From positions 1,404,501 through 1,468,500 of the forward strand of contig SMMW01000524.1 in the NCBI GenBank assembly GCA_004794655.1: a stretch of 64,000 bases of DNA, written 5' to 3'. Each line of letters opens with the position of its first letter. Position 1 is the first letter of the stretch. The translations under genes and the position numbers were made by a program. Positions 1 through 13,405 of this stretch are shown piece after piece. The notes below the pieces were generated by a model. That model did not search any database. It saw nothing but the letters and a program-made list of their open reading frames with translations, and had not been told where the DNA came from. Origin of the DNA: Marisa cornuarietis. Its lineage: Eukaryota > Mollusca > Gastropoda > Architaenioglossa > Ampullariidae.

Positions 1-384
1 CTCGCACTGCGACACACATACACAGTCACAGTGTGCGACACGGGATTCGGTGACGCGTGTCACAGGTCTGTACCACCCACCTGTACACGGTCAACATCAG
101 GTTTGTCACGGAACACACTTTTAGATGTCTGATAAATGTAGATGGGGCTTCGCTGAGCAAATTCTTGTCGGAAGACTTTTCACGACTAAACTTGGTTTGA
201 CAGGTTGGGTCGGTCGGGGTCATGTCTAAAGGTGAAGGCCAGAAGCGTGTCGACCCCAGAGTACGGCAGGTAAGCTCTCCCTTCAGCTCTTCGCGACCCA
301 CAAACTCACAGGCCTGACGAAAAGGGAGGGGCAGGGAAGGGTGATGTACTCAGACCCGCGGCTGGGGAGGAGGCCTGGGCAGAA

Positions 385-578
385 CTTTCTTATGGGGGGG
401 GGGATGTGACGTCATAGGCTGGTCTATGTTATTTTGTCAGAGGTTTGGGGTTAGGGTTTGGGGTAGGGTTAGGTTTAGTTTATTAGGTACAATTGGGCAA
501 CTGAGTGGAGCGAGCAGACGATATGCCGCGAGCCATTTCTGTTATGGCCGCCATGTTGCCCCCCCCCCCATAAGAAAG
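385..578. mobile_element. MITE-like element with CTTTCTTATGGGG inverted ends
   Basis: CTTTCTTATGG followed by a G run (from 385) is mirrored by a C run and CCATAAGAAAG ending at 578. The inside includes a degenerate run of GGTTAGGGT-like units at about 449-475. No clear target duplication was seen, so the superfamily is not assigned. Confidence 0.55.
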
Positions 579-1535
579 CTGTTCCGAGGACTGGCCTTGG
601 TCAGTAGTTTTGTTGGTTTTTCTTTTAAACAAAAACGAAAAGAAAAAGCATAACGAGGGCAAAAAAAATGAAGCTAGACTTTAAAGAATAAAATGTAGGC
701 TTCACCACTACTTTTTGCATACTTCCAATAATTGTACCCAAATCTGAGGACCGTGACACTACACATGCATTGGGGTGAAAGATATGAACTTATAATATTA
801 TCTTTAATCTTCGTTTCTTTAATCTGTAGAGGTTTCCACGTCCACAGGTGACATAACGTCATTGTCCCTTCTTTTCTGACCACTCACAGGTACACAGGTC
901 TAAAGTGTTCATCTCATTCAGTAGATCTTTTTATGTGTGTACATTTCCTACCGTTTGCTGTCTATATTAAGTTACTAAGCGAAATGTAGATATTACCAGT
1001 TGAGTTATAACTTGTAAGCATAATGTTATATATTGGAAAAATACAATTACAAACTCAAACTGCAAGTACAATATTTCATTAATGCACGGACTTGAATTAC
1101 TGGACTGCTTGCAGACGATTTTTTTTTTCCAGTGAAGTCATAGAACGAGGCTGGTTATGATATAGCTTCCGGTTAGTCATGTTTCAGTTAAACTACTAAA
1201 ACGAGGCTTTGGACGATATAGCTTCCGGTTTATTCACATTCATTGTTAAGGCTCGCCGAGACTAACAGCGGAGAACTTCGCAAGAGGCTCAGCGTTGGTC
1301 TCGGCAGACAGACAGCAATCCACCTGTACACGTCCGTGATTAGTACAAGGAGTCAGGAAAGCTCGTCTGCTCCGGGGGTCGTGCAGGCTTTCGGCAGCCC
1401 TGCACACACAAAGGAAGGACCACAGGGAGGTTGGCCTCTTTACGATATGCATCTCCAGAAGTGTTTATAAGCTTCGTATCATAGGTGCAAGCTTTGTCTG
1501 GGAAGCTGTGCTTCGGCCTCGCCCACCCAGACAAT

Positions 1536-1683
1536 CAGTGGCGTAGGAAGATGCTCGGCTTTGGAGGGGGGGGGGGGCAAGCTCCATACTGACAATGAAT
1601 AACATTCACATTCTTGCCTTCCCAGCATCTTTTTTGGGGGGGCGGCTGCCCCCCCTTGCCCCCCCCCTGTTCCTACGCCACTG
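1536..1683. mobile_element. hAT-like MITE, ends CAGTGGCGTAGGAA
   Basis: CAGTGGCGTAGGAA opens the element and TTCCTACGCCACTG closes it, nearly perfect over 14 bp. ACAAT directly abuts both sides, consistent with a short target duplication. The interior has long G and C runs around GCTCCATACTGACAATG. Related copies lie at 56815-56942 and, inverted, at 62051-62191. Confidence 0.75.
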
Positions 1684-3070
1684 ACAATTGAGAGCAACCT
1701 TGTTGATGGTGACGTAGATGTGACACTGGAGCTTACCTAGTCTTGTGACAAGGTACGTAGTATGGTACAGGCTTACAGCTCATGTCTACATCTGTGTAGT
1801 GTAGCGGGAGCGCCTGTTGGGTACAGTGAGTATGGAGTACCACTGAGAGAGCACTGTTTACCTCCACCCCCTCTTCCTTTGGCCAGTCGCGGGAATCAGT
1901 AGCGGGTTACTTGGAAGCTCCGACACCCACTCCAGCGACACGCGGCGGCACTCGGCAAAAGAATGTCCGCAGGAGTGAACTTGTTTGTGCTGTTTTGTGC
2001 TCAGACTGGGCTCAGCGAATGTTATCACCTCGAATCTCGCCAGTCTCGAGCGAGTGCGTGTTGGTGCGCACATACCAGCTCCTGTACGCATGTCTGCGTC
2101 AACAAGACAATGCGTCCGAGGATTTCAAGAAAAATCCCTTCTCCAACTTAATACTTTAAAAGCTTTTTTTTCTTTTCATCCCCATGTCTGAACCCTTTAA
2201 AAATTAAGGGCATGCGGCAAGAATTTTTGCTTCTAAGAAATTGGTTACTGGCTATGTCAGATATATGCTTTTATAAACATAATCTGACATTGTTTTGTTT
2301 TTGGCGAGGTAGAAGATAAAGAGAATCTGTTGATTTTTTCTAATCCAAATTACAATGTTTTTGATGCTTCCATTTTTGCAGGTTATTATTTTGTGGTAAT
2401 ATCTAAACACAGCCATATATCACTGTAAGATGTTTTGCACATTAAAAAAATGCATGAAAGAAATATGCTGCATTGATGTAACAATAGGTGTGTAAGCATT
2501 GGAAACTATTCTTAATTCAGCGCTGGGGGGTAGTTATGAAGGGAGGAAGTCTTTGCCCTGGAGCAACACGAGGAACTCAAGGACAAGCGCCTTGTATTCA
2601 AAATTATAAGCCAAACCCCACAGATGTTATTTTACCCATGGAACCGTCGTTATAAGGCGGCTGCGTCTTCCCAGAAAGGTGCGGTAATCGCCTTTTTATG
2701 TATCTCGGCTTTTGCAACATTTGAATTTTTTATTTTATATAGATTCAAATCAGTGATTTCTTATTATAAACTCTCAATAAGCGAAATATTTGGAGTATTT
2801 GGCCCTGGTAAATAGCTAGGCTAGAAGCCATTAACCTCAGAAGGGGAAAATTGCTACACCAAGAGCTGGAAGGACAGGAATAAGAGGGTGTGGTCGTTCG
2901 TCTATGGTCTGCCAAAAGGGCAATTTTTATATTTTTCTTTCTCTAGCTATACAATTCATTTTATAATTCTAGAATGCATTCTGTAGCTATACAATTCATT
3001 CTATAACTTTGATGACTGAGGTCTTGTGTTGACTTGTTTTAGCGAGGGTCCTTAGTAGTTAGTAGACCTT

Positions 3071-3290
3071 TTTGCTGTCACAGTGCCATTGCCTCCTGTG
3101 ACGTGGCACTGGCTCTCGATCCAGTTCTCCCTGGCTGCTTCATCCGTATCTTGATGGCACACTGCACTTCTTTGTATTTGAAAGTGGCTTTGGGTTTGCT
3201 TGTTCTTTTTTCTCGTCAAGGCACTTATTTGGTCACAGACATCTAGGAAGTCGTTGGTGACCCAGGGCTGTTTCGTCGTCCTTTAACACT
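3071..3290 (-). mobile_element. LINE ORF fragment (endonuclease-RT linker)
   Basis: The minus-strand translation gives KQPWVTNDFLDVCDQISAL, then DEAARENWIESQC. The pattern PWVTxxxLDLCD followed by AKENWIExQC is typical of LINE polyproteins before the reverse transcriptase. It is isolated and degraded. Confidence 0.65.
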
Positions 3291-4871
3291 CTAGAACTTT
3301 CTGGTCATTTTTGCATCAGTCGGGCGGAAAGCGCGCGACACAGACTTGCTAACTTGGCGAGGTAGGTTCATCGTATCCATTTCTTTTTAAAGCGAGATAC
3401 AAGCAATTTTGTAAACTTAATAAATACAACCACAGCTTCCATTTTCATAAATACTATTTATTAATTTTCAAGGACTAAAATCACTGCAGTTGCCGATCGA
3501 GAACTGTTTAAAATAAGTTTACAAAATCGTTGTGAATGTAGTATCTCCGTTAGTTAGACTCACTAGCTAAGATGCACTTGAATTTATGATCAATCATTTT
3601 TTTACTATTGAAACCGATCAGAACATCAGCTGTAAACACTGAGCAACATAGGTACACTCGCCCAGGGCCCCGCGTGCTGCCAAGGCCGTTACTGGGATGT
3701 TGAACAAAGCAGTACTCGAAGTCTTGCATAAAGTCAATATTACTTTATTGATTACTATACAAGTAGAAAGACTAAACATTTATATATTTCTCTTCTTATC
3801 AATATCTCCCAACTCAGAGATTTAACCTTTGTTCGCATACCTTTCGCATACCAATGGACACCTTAAAAAATGTGAGAATGAGGAAAACGCTTGGAAAAAA
3901 CATATAGTAACCACAGTATGTTCGAAAGAGACAAAAAAAATTTTTATATTGCAGTCTTAAAAAGTATAGGAAACAATATTTCTGATTTTTTCCCGCAGTT
4001 GTATATAGTCCCTCCCAATTTTCTTCGCATCATTTTCATTATCCTTCATTCTTGAAAACTCTTACGCTAAAAGTATTTGACTTGGGTTTTTCAATGAATC
4101 GGTCTTTATCGAGTCCAATGGTAAGCATAAATTAAGAACCCCACACCCCAGAAAAATTAACAGGCCGTTGTAAATAATATTTTTTCGTGTTTCACAGTAT
4201 CGCTCTTTTATCCTTTCCTTTCTGTTTTATATAATTATTACTATGGCATTTGGACGAGCTACAGCTGTAAATCTTTACGGTAGTCTGTTATGGCAAAGGG
4301 AGCTCACGCATCATCATCGCTGCAGATAAGCTAATGACCTTAGGCGTGGTGTTGTTCTGGAATCAGACAAGGCCGTGAGAACTGCCTCATTACGACGACT
4401 GCTGGCTCTCATAATAGAGAAGAAAGGGCGTTAAAACTGCGGGCTTCACGTGTCGTTGGTCTCTGCAACCCATTGTGCGTATCACCTGACATCGGAAAGA
4501 AACGCTTATTCACGTCACGTCAAACGCTCAAAAAATTGGGGAGGGAGTCATAACATTGGTTATCGCTTTGTTGTGCATTGTTCCCCAGGTTGGTCGCAAA
4601 CAGAGCGCCCGGGTTCATCACAAGATTATCAAAGTGTGATGACACGACAATTTTCATCGACCTTCTGTCTCATTGCCTTAAAAGATCTGGGTTTTCCTTC
4701 CCGCTTGTGCGAAAGAATCATCAAGACTATCTCCCTGCTTCGACGAATGGCAAGGATTAAAAATAAATAAATAAAAATTCATTAGTCGGTGGTGGTGCGA
4801 TGTGAAAAGAACTCTCGCGTCAAAGGAAACGGCAGCCTCGCCCGCACGACTGCTGCGAGGAGTGTCGCTCC

Positions 4872-7793
4872 TTATCGCGTGGTGGTGTTGAACTGCATGA
4901 AGTAGGCAGCGGTGGGAGGGTTGGTGTACAACTCTTTATCCAGGAATTCCTGATGCGCGTGTTGCTCGTGCGACAGGCGGCGGTTCTCGTCTGCTTGCTG
5001 CTTCTCCAGTTCCCGTCGTTTGCGCTCCGTCGCTCGCTCCAGTAGCAGCGCTGCCCGGGCGTTGGCCACCCGCTGACGGTCCCACTCCTTGTTGCGGAGA
5101 TCCTCCTCCTGGCGAAGGCGCTGTGTACACAATGAAACACATCTGGCATTCAGGACACTGCTAAGATTTCCGCAGACATACGTTTCGCCTGTTTTCGTTT
5201 AGGTGAAAGACATGTTTTGAGTTAAGACGATAGCTACATTTTTCACTAAGACTTTCCTGTTAGAGGGATATAAATTATTGTAAACTGACTTTCCTGTTCA
5301 GTTGTCAGCGTTTGGGGGTTCCAGTGTCGCTATGTTATCTTACTTATCTACTTAAAAAAACTGTTATTCAAACATTTTTTCGCCTAATATGACCACCTGG
5401 ACAATTTGTGTCAATGTTATAAGCCAAGTTTCACCACGCCCCCATCCCCATAAAAAGAGAGAGATTTAGAAAACCCTACAGTGCCGTACAGTACTATGCT
5501 GACAAATCTTCTCGTAAGCCACTAAGTGTAGAGTTTCAATCTGGTGACGTTCCACAGCATTCTGGGCTCAAGTGCAGAGCTGAATGGTAAAGGCCGGCAG
5601 GAAACTAAACTGATAACGAATCATCAGCACTTGAGCTGATCGCGCTAGCCTCACAGGTACACAACAATGATACTAGTACAGTAAACCTCATCTGCATGGC
5701 TTGTAGTTTCTACACAGGTGACTTTCTGCTCCGAGTTAGCACAATGCTAAACCTTCCTTCTGCTGCTTTGTGCCAGTTGAAACTAAAAGAGGAGTATGCT
5801 AGGGAAACACTGCAGAGATGATCATATTGCTAAGAAAAGAAAGGCGCCCACAGCGCAAATAAATAGTTACTAAAACCCTTGTTGGTTATTGAGAAAAACA
5901 TTGTAACAAGAGTGTAGATGAACACATTGATGCGACAATGTGAACATTATTGTGTGAGAATGCACCTCTGTGACGGATCTCAAAGACACCATTGAGATTC
6001 AGACTAATGCACACTTCATGGCGATGAATGGAGCGGATAGCCGAGTGCTTAGAGCGCTGGCGTCCAAACTGAGAGGTGTGTTGGTTCGATACTCGTGTAG
6101 CGCAACGGCCGGAAGGGGTACCTGACTCCAAAGAAGGTTGGGGAAGGTAAGGCAGTGAGGGAAAGGAGTGGGCACCTCCGAGAAAAGTGAGATCTCTTAC
6201 ACCTCCCTCCCTAACGACCCGAAAAGGTCAGGAGACAACCTTTATCTTTTACCTTTACTATGGCGATGAGCATGCATGTGAAAGACACAATTGTGTCATT
6301 TACTGAGGAGATCTCCGTGAGAGATGACAAAACAATATGATATCCAGATTGCTACAGACTACATGCTGATGACAATACGTATTAATTATGACACCAAGTA
6401 GACCATTAAAATCTCTTACTGTTACTGGTGGAAACGCTAAACTAACTCGGACAAAGAGTGCACACACAGGTAAAACAGACAATTAGTAACTATTGATCTC
6501 AAGGTGCTACCACTACCACGTTGACTATTACAACTGACCTCGTTCTCAAGGCGCTGGCGCTCCTGGGCTTTGCGGATGTCCTCCAGCTGACTCGGGGTCA
6601 TGCCCTTCCACCGGTCGGTGATGACGCGATGGGGGCCCCACGCGCTCTGGGCTACCGACGGATTCTCCGTCAGGATGTCGCCGTAGATGTGGTTGGCGAT
6701 CTCCGTCATGTTGTCGTCCAGCTCCTGCTGCTTCTTCAACCGCTCTTTCTCCTTCCGCTCGCGGTCCTGGTGAACAGACGAGGCCGTAGCTATTAACTGT
6801 AGGAGGGGAGGTGGTAACGCTATCCTGGAGGTAGACGGGGCCGGTGGCAAATGACTGAGGCGCGTTGTGCAACAAAGGGTGGGGAGGTCAACGGACAAAC
6901 GGAGATCCTATCTAAGATACAGCCCGCTGCTACGGCCCCAAGATAGTAATAAGGTTATTGCATCTTAAATAAGAAAACGAAACGCCACAAGCTGAAGACT
7001 GCTGGCTGTAACTGTGGGTTCTTTCTTTGCTTTTTGTATTTTTACCTACCAGACACAATGGGGCGACTTTTAGGTTACCTGCGCCGAATTCCGAGAATTG
7101 CCGTTGACCGGGCACACAGTAGATGCTCCCTGAATGGCTATAACACCTATACGCAGTCAACTCAGAAGATTTAAAAGCATTTTGCTGAACGTTACAGGTA
7201 GCGGCTAACGGCGAACAGTGCAGCCGGCCCATTGTTCGCATCTGCTCAGCAACCTCCAAAACATACATCAAGACTCTGATGGATAGGTGCTACTCCCATT
7301 GATCGTGCTAGTCTTCTAGCCGACAGACCATCTCTCCAAGCACGATGGATGGATGATATAAGATAAGATAATACTTTATTTGTCCCGGAGGGCAATTCAG
7401 TGGCAGCTCTAAAACAAAACAAAACAAAATCGTACACTATACCACTAGAATAGAGAAAAGGCGAGGGACACCTGACCACGTGACTTCAACAGACCTGTGC
7501 TGCGTTGAAATCCTTGCGGGCGGCCTCAATGGCGCGGCGACACTCCTCCTCGGCGTTGGCCAGCTGACACGCTCGCTCGTCCAGCTCGCGCATCTTTAGC
7601 TCGTACAGGCGGTTGGCCTTGTCCTGGTTCTGCTTTGCCTGCTCCTTCTCGATCATCTGCTCGCTCAGCCAGTGTCGCGCCTGCTCCTGCTGGTACTTTG
7701 TCCGGGCCTACCAACAGTGAATAGGGAAAAAACTGTGTTCATGATGATTCGGAAAACACTTGCTCGTTCGCGGGCATGACTTATTCAAATGGC

Positions 7794-7874
<81 letters not shown>

Positions 7875-10800
7875 GAATAGACACAACGCGCAAATGCTGA
7901 CATATAAACATCTGGATGAAATAAAATCACGTGTAACTCAATCTCCACTGTCAAAGCTATGGGGTTATAGTAGAGGACTATTTTTAAATCACTATTCTGA
8001 GCTCAGTTTAAAATGCTGTTTTCTAAACTGGTAGCCCCGGCCCAAACACCATCGCCTAACCCCCACCCCAAACCAAAGATAATAGTTCTAATACCTTTGT
8101 GAAGCCTATGAGTAACTTCTGGTCGCCTACCTTCCAATGCTTTTTAAATCTTACTTCCTTTAAAATTAAGCAGACTCTTTTGAGTTTGCATCAAGGCTGA
8201 TTTCAGATTTAAATACAATCTCTTTTCAACCCTAGCCAAATAACTTTTAGTTTTTGTGTTCGATCATAGTCCAAACAAATGGCGCCGAATGGACTCGACA
8301 AATTTCCAAAGATTTCCAAAGCACGCCTAAGGGAAGACTACCCCTTCTACAAACTAAGTCAGTTAAGGCTACCGTTACTGTTTACGACTCACTATCTCGC
8401 ACTTCCCCTATAGGTACCTTGTTGTTGAGATCTTCGCCGTCGAACTTCTGCAGAGAGGAAGTACCACACCGGGGGTCATCGTCATGCACTCGCGCTGGCT
8501 TGTCCTTCTTCAGTGCATCCGGGTCGTACAAGTCCCACTCCCGCCGAGAGGACGGCTGCTGGTGGAGGGCGCGGAACTCGTTCTCGGCACAGTTCAAGGC
8601 TCGGATATCCTCCGCCTGGCGCCGCTCCAGCATCTGTGCGATGAGGTCATTGCGGACAGCGTCAGCAGCTGATGAAATAATGAAATCCAGAACATACTGG
8701 CGGTTTTCATTCACCTTCAGTAACATTCACTTAAACATGCGTCCATAACAAAAGTTTAACTCATTCACCACGCGGGAAATGGTAGTACTTGAAATATGGT
8801 GTCTTCATGCAAAATGACAAAGCGCAAAACTGTTTTTTTCAAATGTTGATGTATTTTTTCCGGTATGCCTTTTAGCAAATGAGTTTTTCCGTCACTTGAG
8901 TAAATAGCCAGGGGTGGTAACTTTTCATAAAAAGTACTTGGGGACTTCTAAGATTTCAAGATGCTACTTATGAAGGTTTCAAACATAGTCCAAAATAAGG
9001 TAGTAAATCTGTGACATAAATCACGAACTTCAAATAGCAATATCGCAAAAACTAATAAAGATAGATATTTACTTGTATATGTACGCATTGATATGTACGC
9101 ATTATAATCATAGATAAAAAACACACCGGAAAGATTGTCTCCATAAAATCAGAGAAGACGCAGGTTTATACCCGATGCTACTTGCAGGACTCGGACGACA
9201 CCCAACAGACAGGCATAAGAGGAGAAGTCGAGAACAGCGCGGCCTTAAACATGGGATTCACGGTGTAGTGGTTGTGACCCCACAAAATACTACAAATCTC
9301 TTTACAGATGAGCACACTCACAAGTGTAAAATATATGGCTAAGACAAACGTCCAAGAATATGACGACAGAACATCAACGCAAAGATCGCTCTTTGGGCAA
9401 AGGGTCAGTTGAACGTTTTGTGGTCGAAGGGAAGTAACTCCTCAAAATTGATCATCTTTGGTCGGCTTAGCACTTTTTGAGTACTTGTCTTTCACGGCCA
9501 CACTTTCACTGAAAGTCCACTATTTTCAAAACACTGCGAAAGAGAGAGAGAGAAAGAATAGAATACCAAAGTAAAACCCGTTTTTGCTACGACTTTCATC
9601 TGGTAGGGCCATAACTCTTTGGAGGGTTGTTAAAGATCTATAACCTATAACTTCCTTACATCACCCACTTCGGTAATCCTAAACCCCCTTTCCGTTTTTT
9701 TTATGGTATCAATAACATATAATGGCTTCTGATCTCTCTAAAACAAATGTTGTCCCCTGATTTTTTTTCTAATTTTGTTTTCTTATCTCAGTGTAATGCT
9801 TATGCATTCTGTCAAAACATTTGAAAGGTGTGTATGGCATGAATTAAAAAAAAAACTTAGTAAAACATTTGAAGTGCACCTGGTCTCTAAAGTGACAAAA
9901 GTAAATAGTTAAAAGAAACCAATATCCCATTAGTCTTATGAAGCTGTTAACTTACCATGTCTAAAGCATGGCACATGGAATGCTCTCTTTACCTTTCAAT
10001 ATAAGTCAAGTATCCTTTTATGTTAAGCAGGTTCTAGGTTGGCAAGGGGAGTTTAATAGCCCCAGGCTCAAGCAGATGACCTTTTCTAGACCTATACACA
10101 GCTGAGTGTACTAATGATTAAATGACATTACAGAGTGTCTTCTTGAGTGGCACCAAGGTGTAGCTATTCTGCAGAAAAAAAGAATAGGCACCAGGACTTT
10201 CAAGATAAAACACTGCCAGTGACTGTCAATTATCTGGGATTTCATACAGAATTGAAAATGGATAATCTTGACCCTTCTGGATAGATACAAACAGAGTGGG
10301 AGAGGACTTTGTAGCACAATCGCCATCAAGTTTGTTGATTAACAATATCATAGCAGCTGACAAATAGTCTAAACATACAGGCACAGATATATAGAAAGAT
10401 AAAACAAAAATAGTTCAGAATCAGCTTGAGGAGGGGATCGAACAACTTTAAGTACCTGGGAGCAGAGCCGGCATTAGGAATATGAGGGGCCCTGTGGGGC
10501 CCTGGGCGAATGTCATATGCGGGGCCTTTAGCTGTAAGTGTAGGCTATATACCGTATATACCGTACCACAAAATCTTTTTTCGCGGGGCCTGGGGCAGTT
10601 GCCCTGCTCGCCCCACCCTAGCGCCGGCTCTGCTGGGAGCCACACTTTCTGAAGACAGCAGTTGCACAGCAGAGATTTTCATCAGGATCCCAACAACAGC
10701 AGCAGCAAAAGACAGGTCACTGGCTCCCAGTGAACAAGCATCTTGATTACAAAGTGCTTTCGATTGCTCAGTCCTGCATGTTAAAAACTGCTCCTGACTA

Positions 10801-12654
10801 TTTGCAAGAGGTATATTCCTCCTTACCAGCCGTCACGTGGCCTGCGCTCTGACTCCCAGTCACTCTTCTGTCTCCCTGCAGTGGAAGACACAAACAAGAA
10901 GCTCACTGGAGCCAGGGCCTTCACAAATGCTGCATCTAAACTGTGGAATGCTCTACCATCATCACTGTCCACCATCACCTCAGCAACCACGTTTCGGAAA
11001 AGACTTCAACACCCAAGCACCACTTCTATCTTGATTACTTTTTACTTTCCTGTTGTTTTATTTTTTTTTTCTTCTCTTCTGTTTTTGCTGCGCAATGAAC
11101 ATTCTTCGGGATGGATACCTGCGCATTATAAATGGACATCTTCCTCATCATCATCATCAACAGCATCTGATTTATCATCAAGTAAAGGTTGTACAAGTCC
11201 CTTGTAAAAGGGACTCATCCTGCTGTGAGACACAGACTCTGCTTGCTGATACAGAAAGGAGAATATAGGCATTCAAGACCAAGTGCCTGAGTCTGAATCT
11301 TGTACAGGAAACACAAAACCAATGACTTTTATGGAGCATAGTTGCCACCCTTGAAGAACACCAGGAATCCCTTCTCACAACAAGGAAGTGACACAAACTC
11401 TTCTGATTTTAAGGTGTGATCTGGCTTGACACTGTCTAAAACCATCCTTCAGAGTGACTTGGAAGGTAGAGAGGGGAGAGCCAATGCTGAGGTGAACAGA
11501 GCAAGACCTGGCTGGCAAATATGAAGAAATTGATGGTCCATTCCATGGAGGACTTTCTCACCACTTCTCAAGACAGGTTCAAGGGGCAACATTTCTCAGC
11601 TGCTGTATCTATCCAGATGTTTCTCCTGATGACCAACACTCACCAGCATATCTTCTCTTTTATTGGTACCAGTGATGGGATGTATATATGTACCTATGTA
11701 TACAAAGTCTAACTTTAAAAAAAAACAAGAAATTGCAGCTAAAAAGCAAGATTAAATAATGAAATATATTGATAAAATATAATGATGAACAATACAAATT
11801 TGTAGCTTACCAAAAGCTTCATGGCGCCTTTGCTCAAACTCCTCTTGTTGCTTTTTGTCAAAAATCTGCTGGTCTATTGCCTGTCTGTCAACCTGGAATG
11901 AAGGAAACAGTCACTAACCTTTCTTAAAACAGCACAAAATCTAAAATACTGATATGATTTTCTTTTTATGATTGTAGGAATAAAGTCAGTAGATAATCAG
12001 ATAGAAGATGATCAAACTTTGTACAAATGTAATGAGCTCATAGCACTGTCACTATGCAATCTCAGGTATTATCAGTTTTTCATTTCTCCCTGTGCATGAT
12101 GAGCATCTGTGTGAAATAAGACTGTATCATCATTTCAAAGGAATCTCAAAAACTCCACCATTGTCAGTACCAAGCCGGGATGAGAAAGGAGGGTTGGGCA
12201 TAGGGCTGGCAAACCTATCCCATAAAAACTTTTATGCTATGGAAACGACAGCTAGAGAAATAACTTCATCTGGTAGAAGGAGTGAAGCAGACCAGGCAAC
12301 TGGGCCTATGAAGGCAAGAGATCAAAGCCAAAAGGAAGTCTCTTGGCGACAGCTGAGCTCCTGACACCAAAACATCACATGAAAGAGGAACAGAAGATCA
12401 GGCCCAAAGAGACGTGGAGGCGATCCATCGAAAAGGACCTCAAGAACAGAGGCCTATCACTCAAGACAGCCCCCAGAACAACATCAGACAGAATCAGATG
12501 GAAGTCCCTTGCTGTTGCCTCATGTGCCAGACGGCACAAGGAGCACTGATGATGATGATGATGAATCTCAATCAAAAGTACATGGAAGCTATTCAACATT
12601 TAAAAAAATTATTTTGTCTTCAGATACCCATCATGATAATGTCATCAGCTAATG

Positions 12655-12709
<55 letters not shown>

Positions 12710-13405
12710 AAACATGTGATTTATAAAGCGCATAATCATGCTCACAATTAAAGGAGCTCAGCGAAGGAAAGATGGAAGGAGAAACAACTGTGCATACAAG
12801 CAATAAAAGACAAACATAGAAAGCACAAACAGTGGTCAGGGAACAAACAATAATACCACAACCTTGATGACTCATGTGTTTACACACACATACACCGTAC
12901 ATACACATATAAAAGAATTATATGTGTATTTAAAAGGACAGATTTGAACACGTTTAATGGGCAGGTGTAAAATATGTTAACATGAGTATACCTGTGTGTG
13001 TATGTGTGGAGAGGAGGGCGTGTAGTTGGTCTGTACAAACGTGTGTGGGGACGTTTCCATGCGAGCGTATGCATTATTTAACAAGAGTGTTTAGAAAAAG
13101 AAATCTTGAACGTGCCAGTTACTCGAATATGCAGTCTGTTATGTGAATAACTAACATTTTTCTAAGAGATATGTATACATATGATAAATTTACATTCAGG
13201 CCCAGAAATGAACGTTGTAGTGTTCTAGCCCAGAAATGAACAGAAAAACATGAACAGATGAGATCGCCATTCCTATTCTTGGACATACCCCAATAATCCT
13301 TGTTTTGGCGTTAAAAATTCTACTTTTCCTCTCCTCTTCCATCTGGCGACGACGTTCGATAGCCGCCGCCTCCTTGTAGTCTACAGGTAGGTCGAGCTTA
13401 TACAT
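4872..13405 (-). CDS. RIBC1/RIBC2: RIB43A-like coiled-coil protein (RIBC family), six exons, complete
   Basis: RIB43A-domain proteins are filamentous microtubule inner proteins of ciliary and flagellar doublets. Exons in transcript order: 13405-13289, 11892-11811, 8668-8418, 7707-7495, 6766-6539, 5120-4872. All junctions are GT-AG and the phases join to 379 aa plus TAA, the size of the human family members. The start [20 protein letters not shown] with FNAKTRIIG, followed by VDRQAIDQQ, is the family N-terminus. Residues 253-278 carry LTENPSVAQ and RWKGMT, and the protein ends in [18 protein letters not shown], a family C-terminal signature. Most of the rest is charged, heptad-like coiled coil. 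The N-terminus looks closer to RIBC1, but one invertebrate gene probably corresponds to both vertebrate paralogues. It faces SMC1 head to head. Introns contain a MITE, LINE remnants and a SINE. No polyadenylation signal was assigned. Confidence 0.93.
6032..6258 (+). mobile_element. tRNA-derived SINE in RIBC intron
   Basis: The head is tRNA-like, with an A-box TAGCCGAGTGCT at 6038-6049 and a B-box GGTTCGATACT at 6083-6093 at normal spacing. Downstream comes an unrelated body and a tail rich in ACCTTTATC/ACCTTT units. The missing acceptor-stem closure and the long 3' body argue against a functional tRNA. It lies in the RIBC intron between 5121 and 6538, antisense to the gene. A relative is at 36505-36755. 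Confidence 0.7.
7795..7874. repeat. (CAGA)20 microsatellite
   Basis: An uninterrupted CAGA tract of about 80 bp, in the RIBC intron between exons 3 and 4. Open frames across it encode only TDRQ or SVCL repeats and are not genes. Confidence 0.95.
10464..10632. mobile_element. hAT-like MITE in RIBC intron, ends CAGAGCCGGC
   Basis: CAGAGCCGGCATTAGG at the left and CCTAGCGCCGGCTCTG at the right form inverted repeats. CTGGGAG occurs immediately on both sides (10456-10462 and 10633-10639), giving a 7-8 bp target duplication. The interior is rich in GGGGCCC and non-coding. Confidence 0.8.
10690..11160 (+). mobile_element. 3' end of a non-LTR retrotransposon
   Basis: Translated pieces read like the C-terminal tail of LINE reverse transcriptases: [20 protein letters not shown], then [20 protein letters not shown] and [17 protein letters not shown]. 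The 3' end is TGCGCATTATAAATGGACAT followed by (CAT)n, the usual tail form. Frames are broken. It lies in the RIBC intron between exons 2 and 3. Confidence 0.75.
12325..12565 (+). mobile_element. 3' end of a second LINE family with (GATGAT)n tail
   Basis: The translation [19 protein letters not shown], followed by [18 protein letters not shown], is the terminal region seen in many LINE reverse transcriptases. A stop and a GAT microsatellite follow. Only the 3' end is present, as expected of 5'-truncated insertion. Confidence 0.75.
12655..12770. repeat. (CAT)n microsatellite plus LINE/SINE tail remnant
   Basis: About 18 CAT/ATC units (12655-12709) run into GTGATTTATAAAGCGCATAATC and GGAGCTCAGCG, the TATAGCGC tail in minus orientation. 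It lies in the first RIBC intron. Confidence 0.7.

Larger units (their letters stand above)
1..4871. other. Window start to RIBC stop: no recognised gene
   Basis: Several short frames occur but none has recognisable similarity or a convincing exon pattern. Identified content is a MITE-like element (385-578), a hAT-like MITE (1536-1683), a LINE fragment (3071-3290) and a short direct repeat of GATATAGCTTCCGGTT (about 1160 and 1215). The RIBC 3'UTR must lie in the last part. Confidence 0.6.

Noticed and set aside
26..301. 91-aa minus-strand frame at the window start
   Set aside because: No recognisable similarity, no clear splice sites, and cut close to the window edge.
6032..6100. Functional tRNA gene
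   Set aside because: A- and B-boxes are present but there is no closing acceptor stem, and it continues into a SINE body.
7708..8034. Open frames with TDRQ or SVCL repeats
   Set aside because: They are translations of the (CAGA)20 microsatellite inside a RIBC intron.
8254..8748. 164-aa plus-strand frame
   Set aside because: It is the antisense shadow of RIBC exon 3; the minus strand carries the family motifs and splice sites.
12645..12719. Poly-Asp or poly-Ile coding stretches
   Set aside because: Translations of the CAT/ATC microsatellite.
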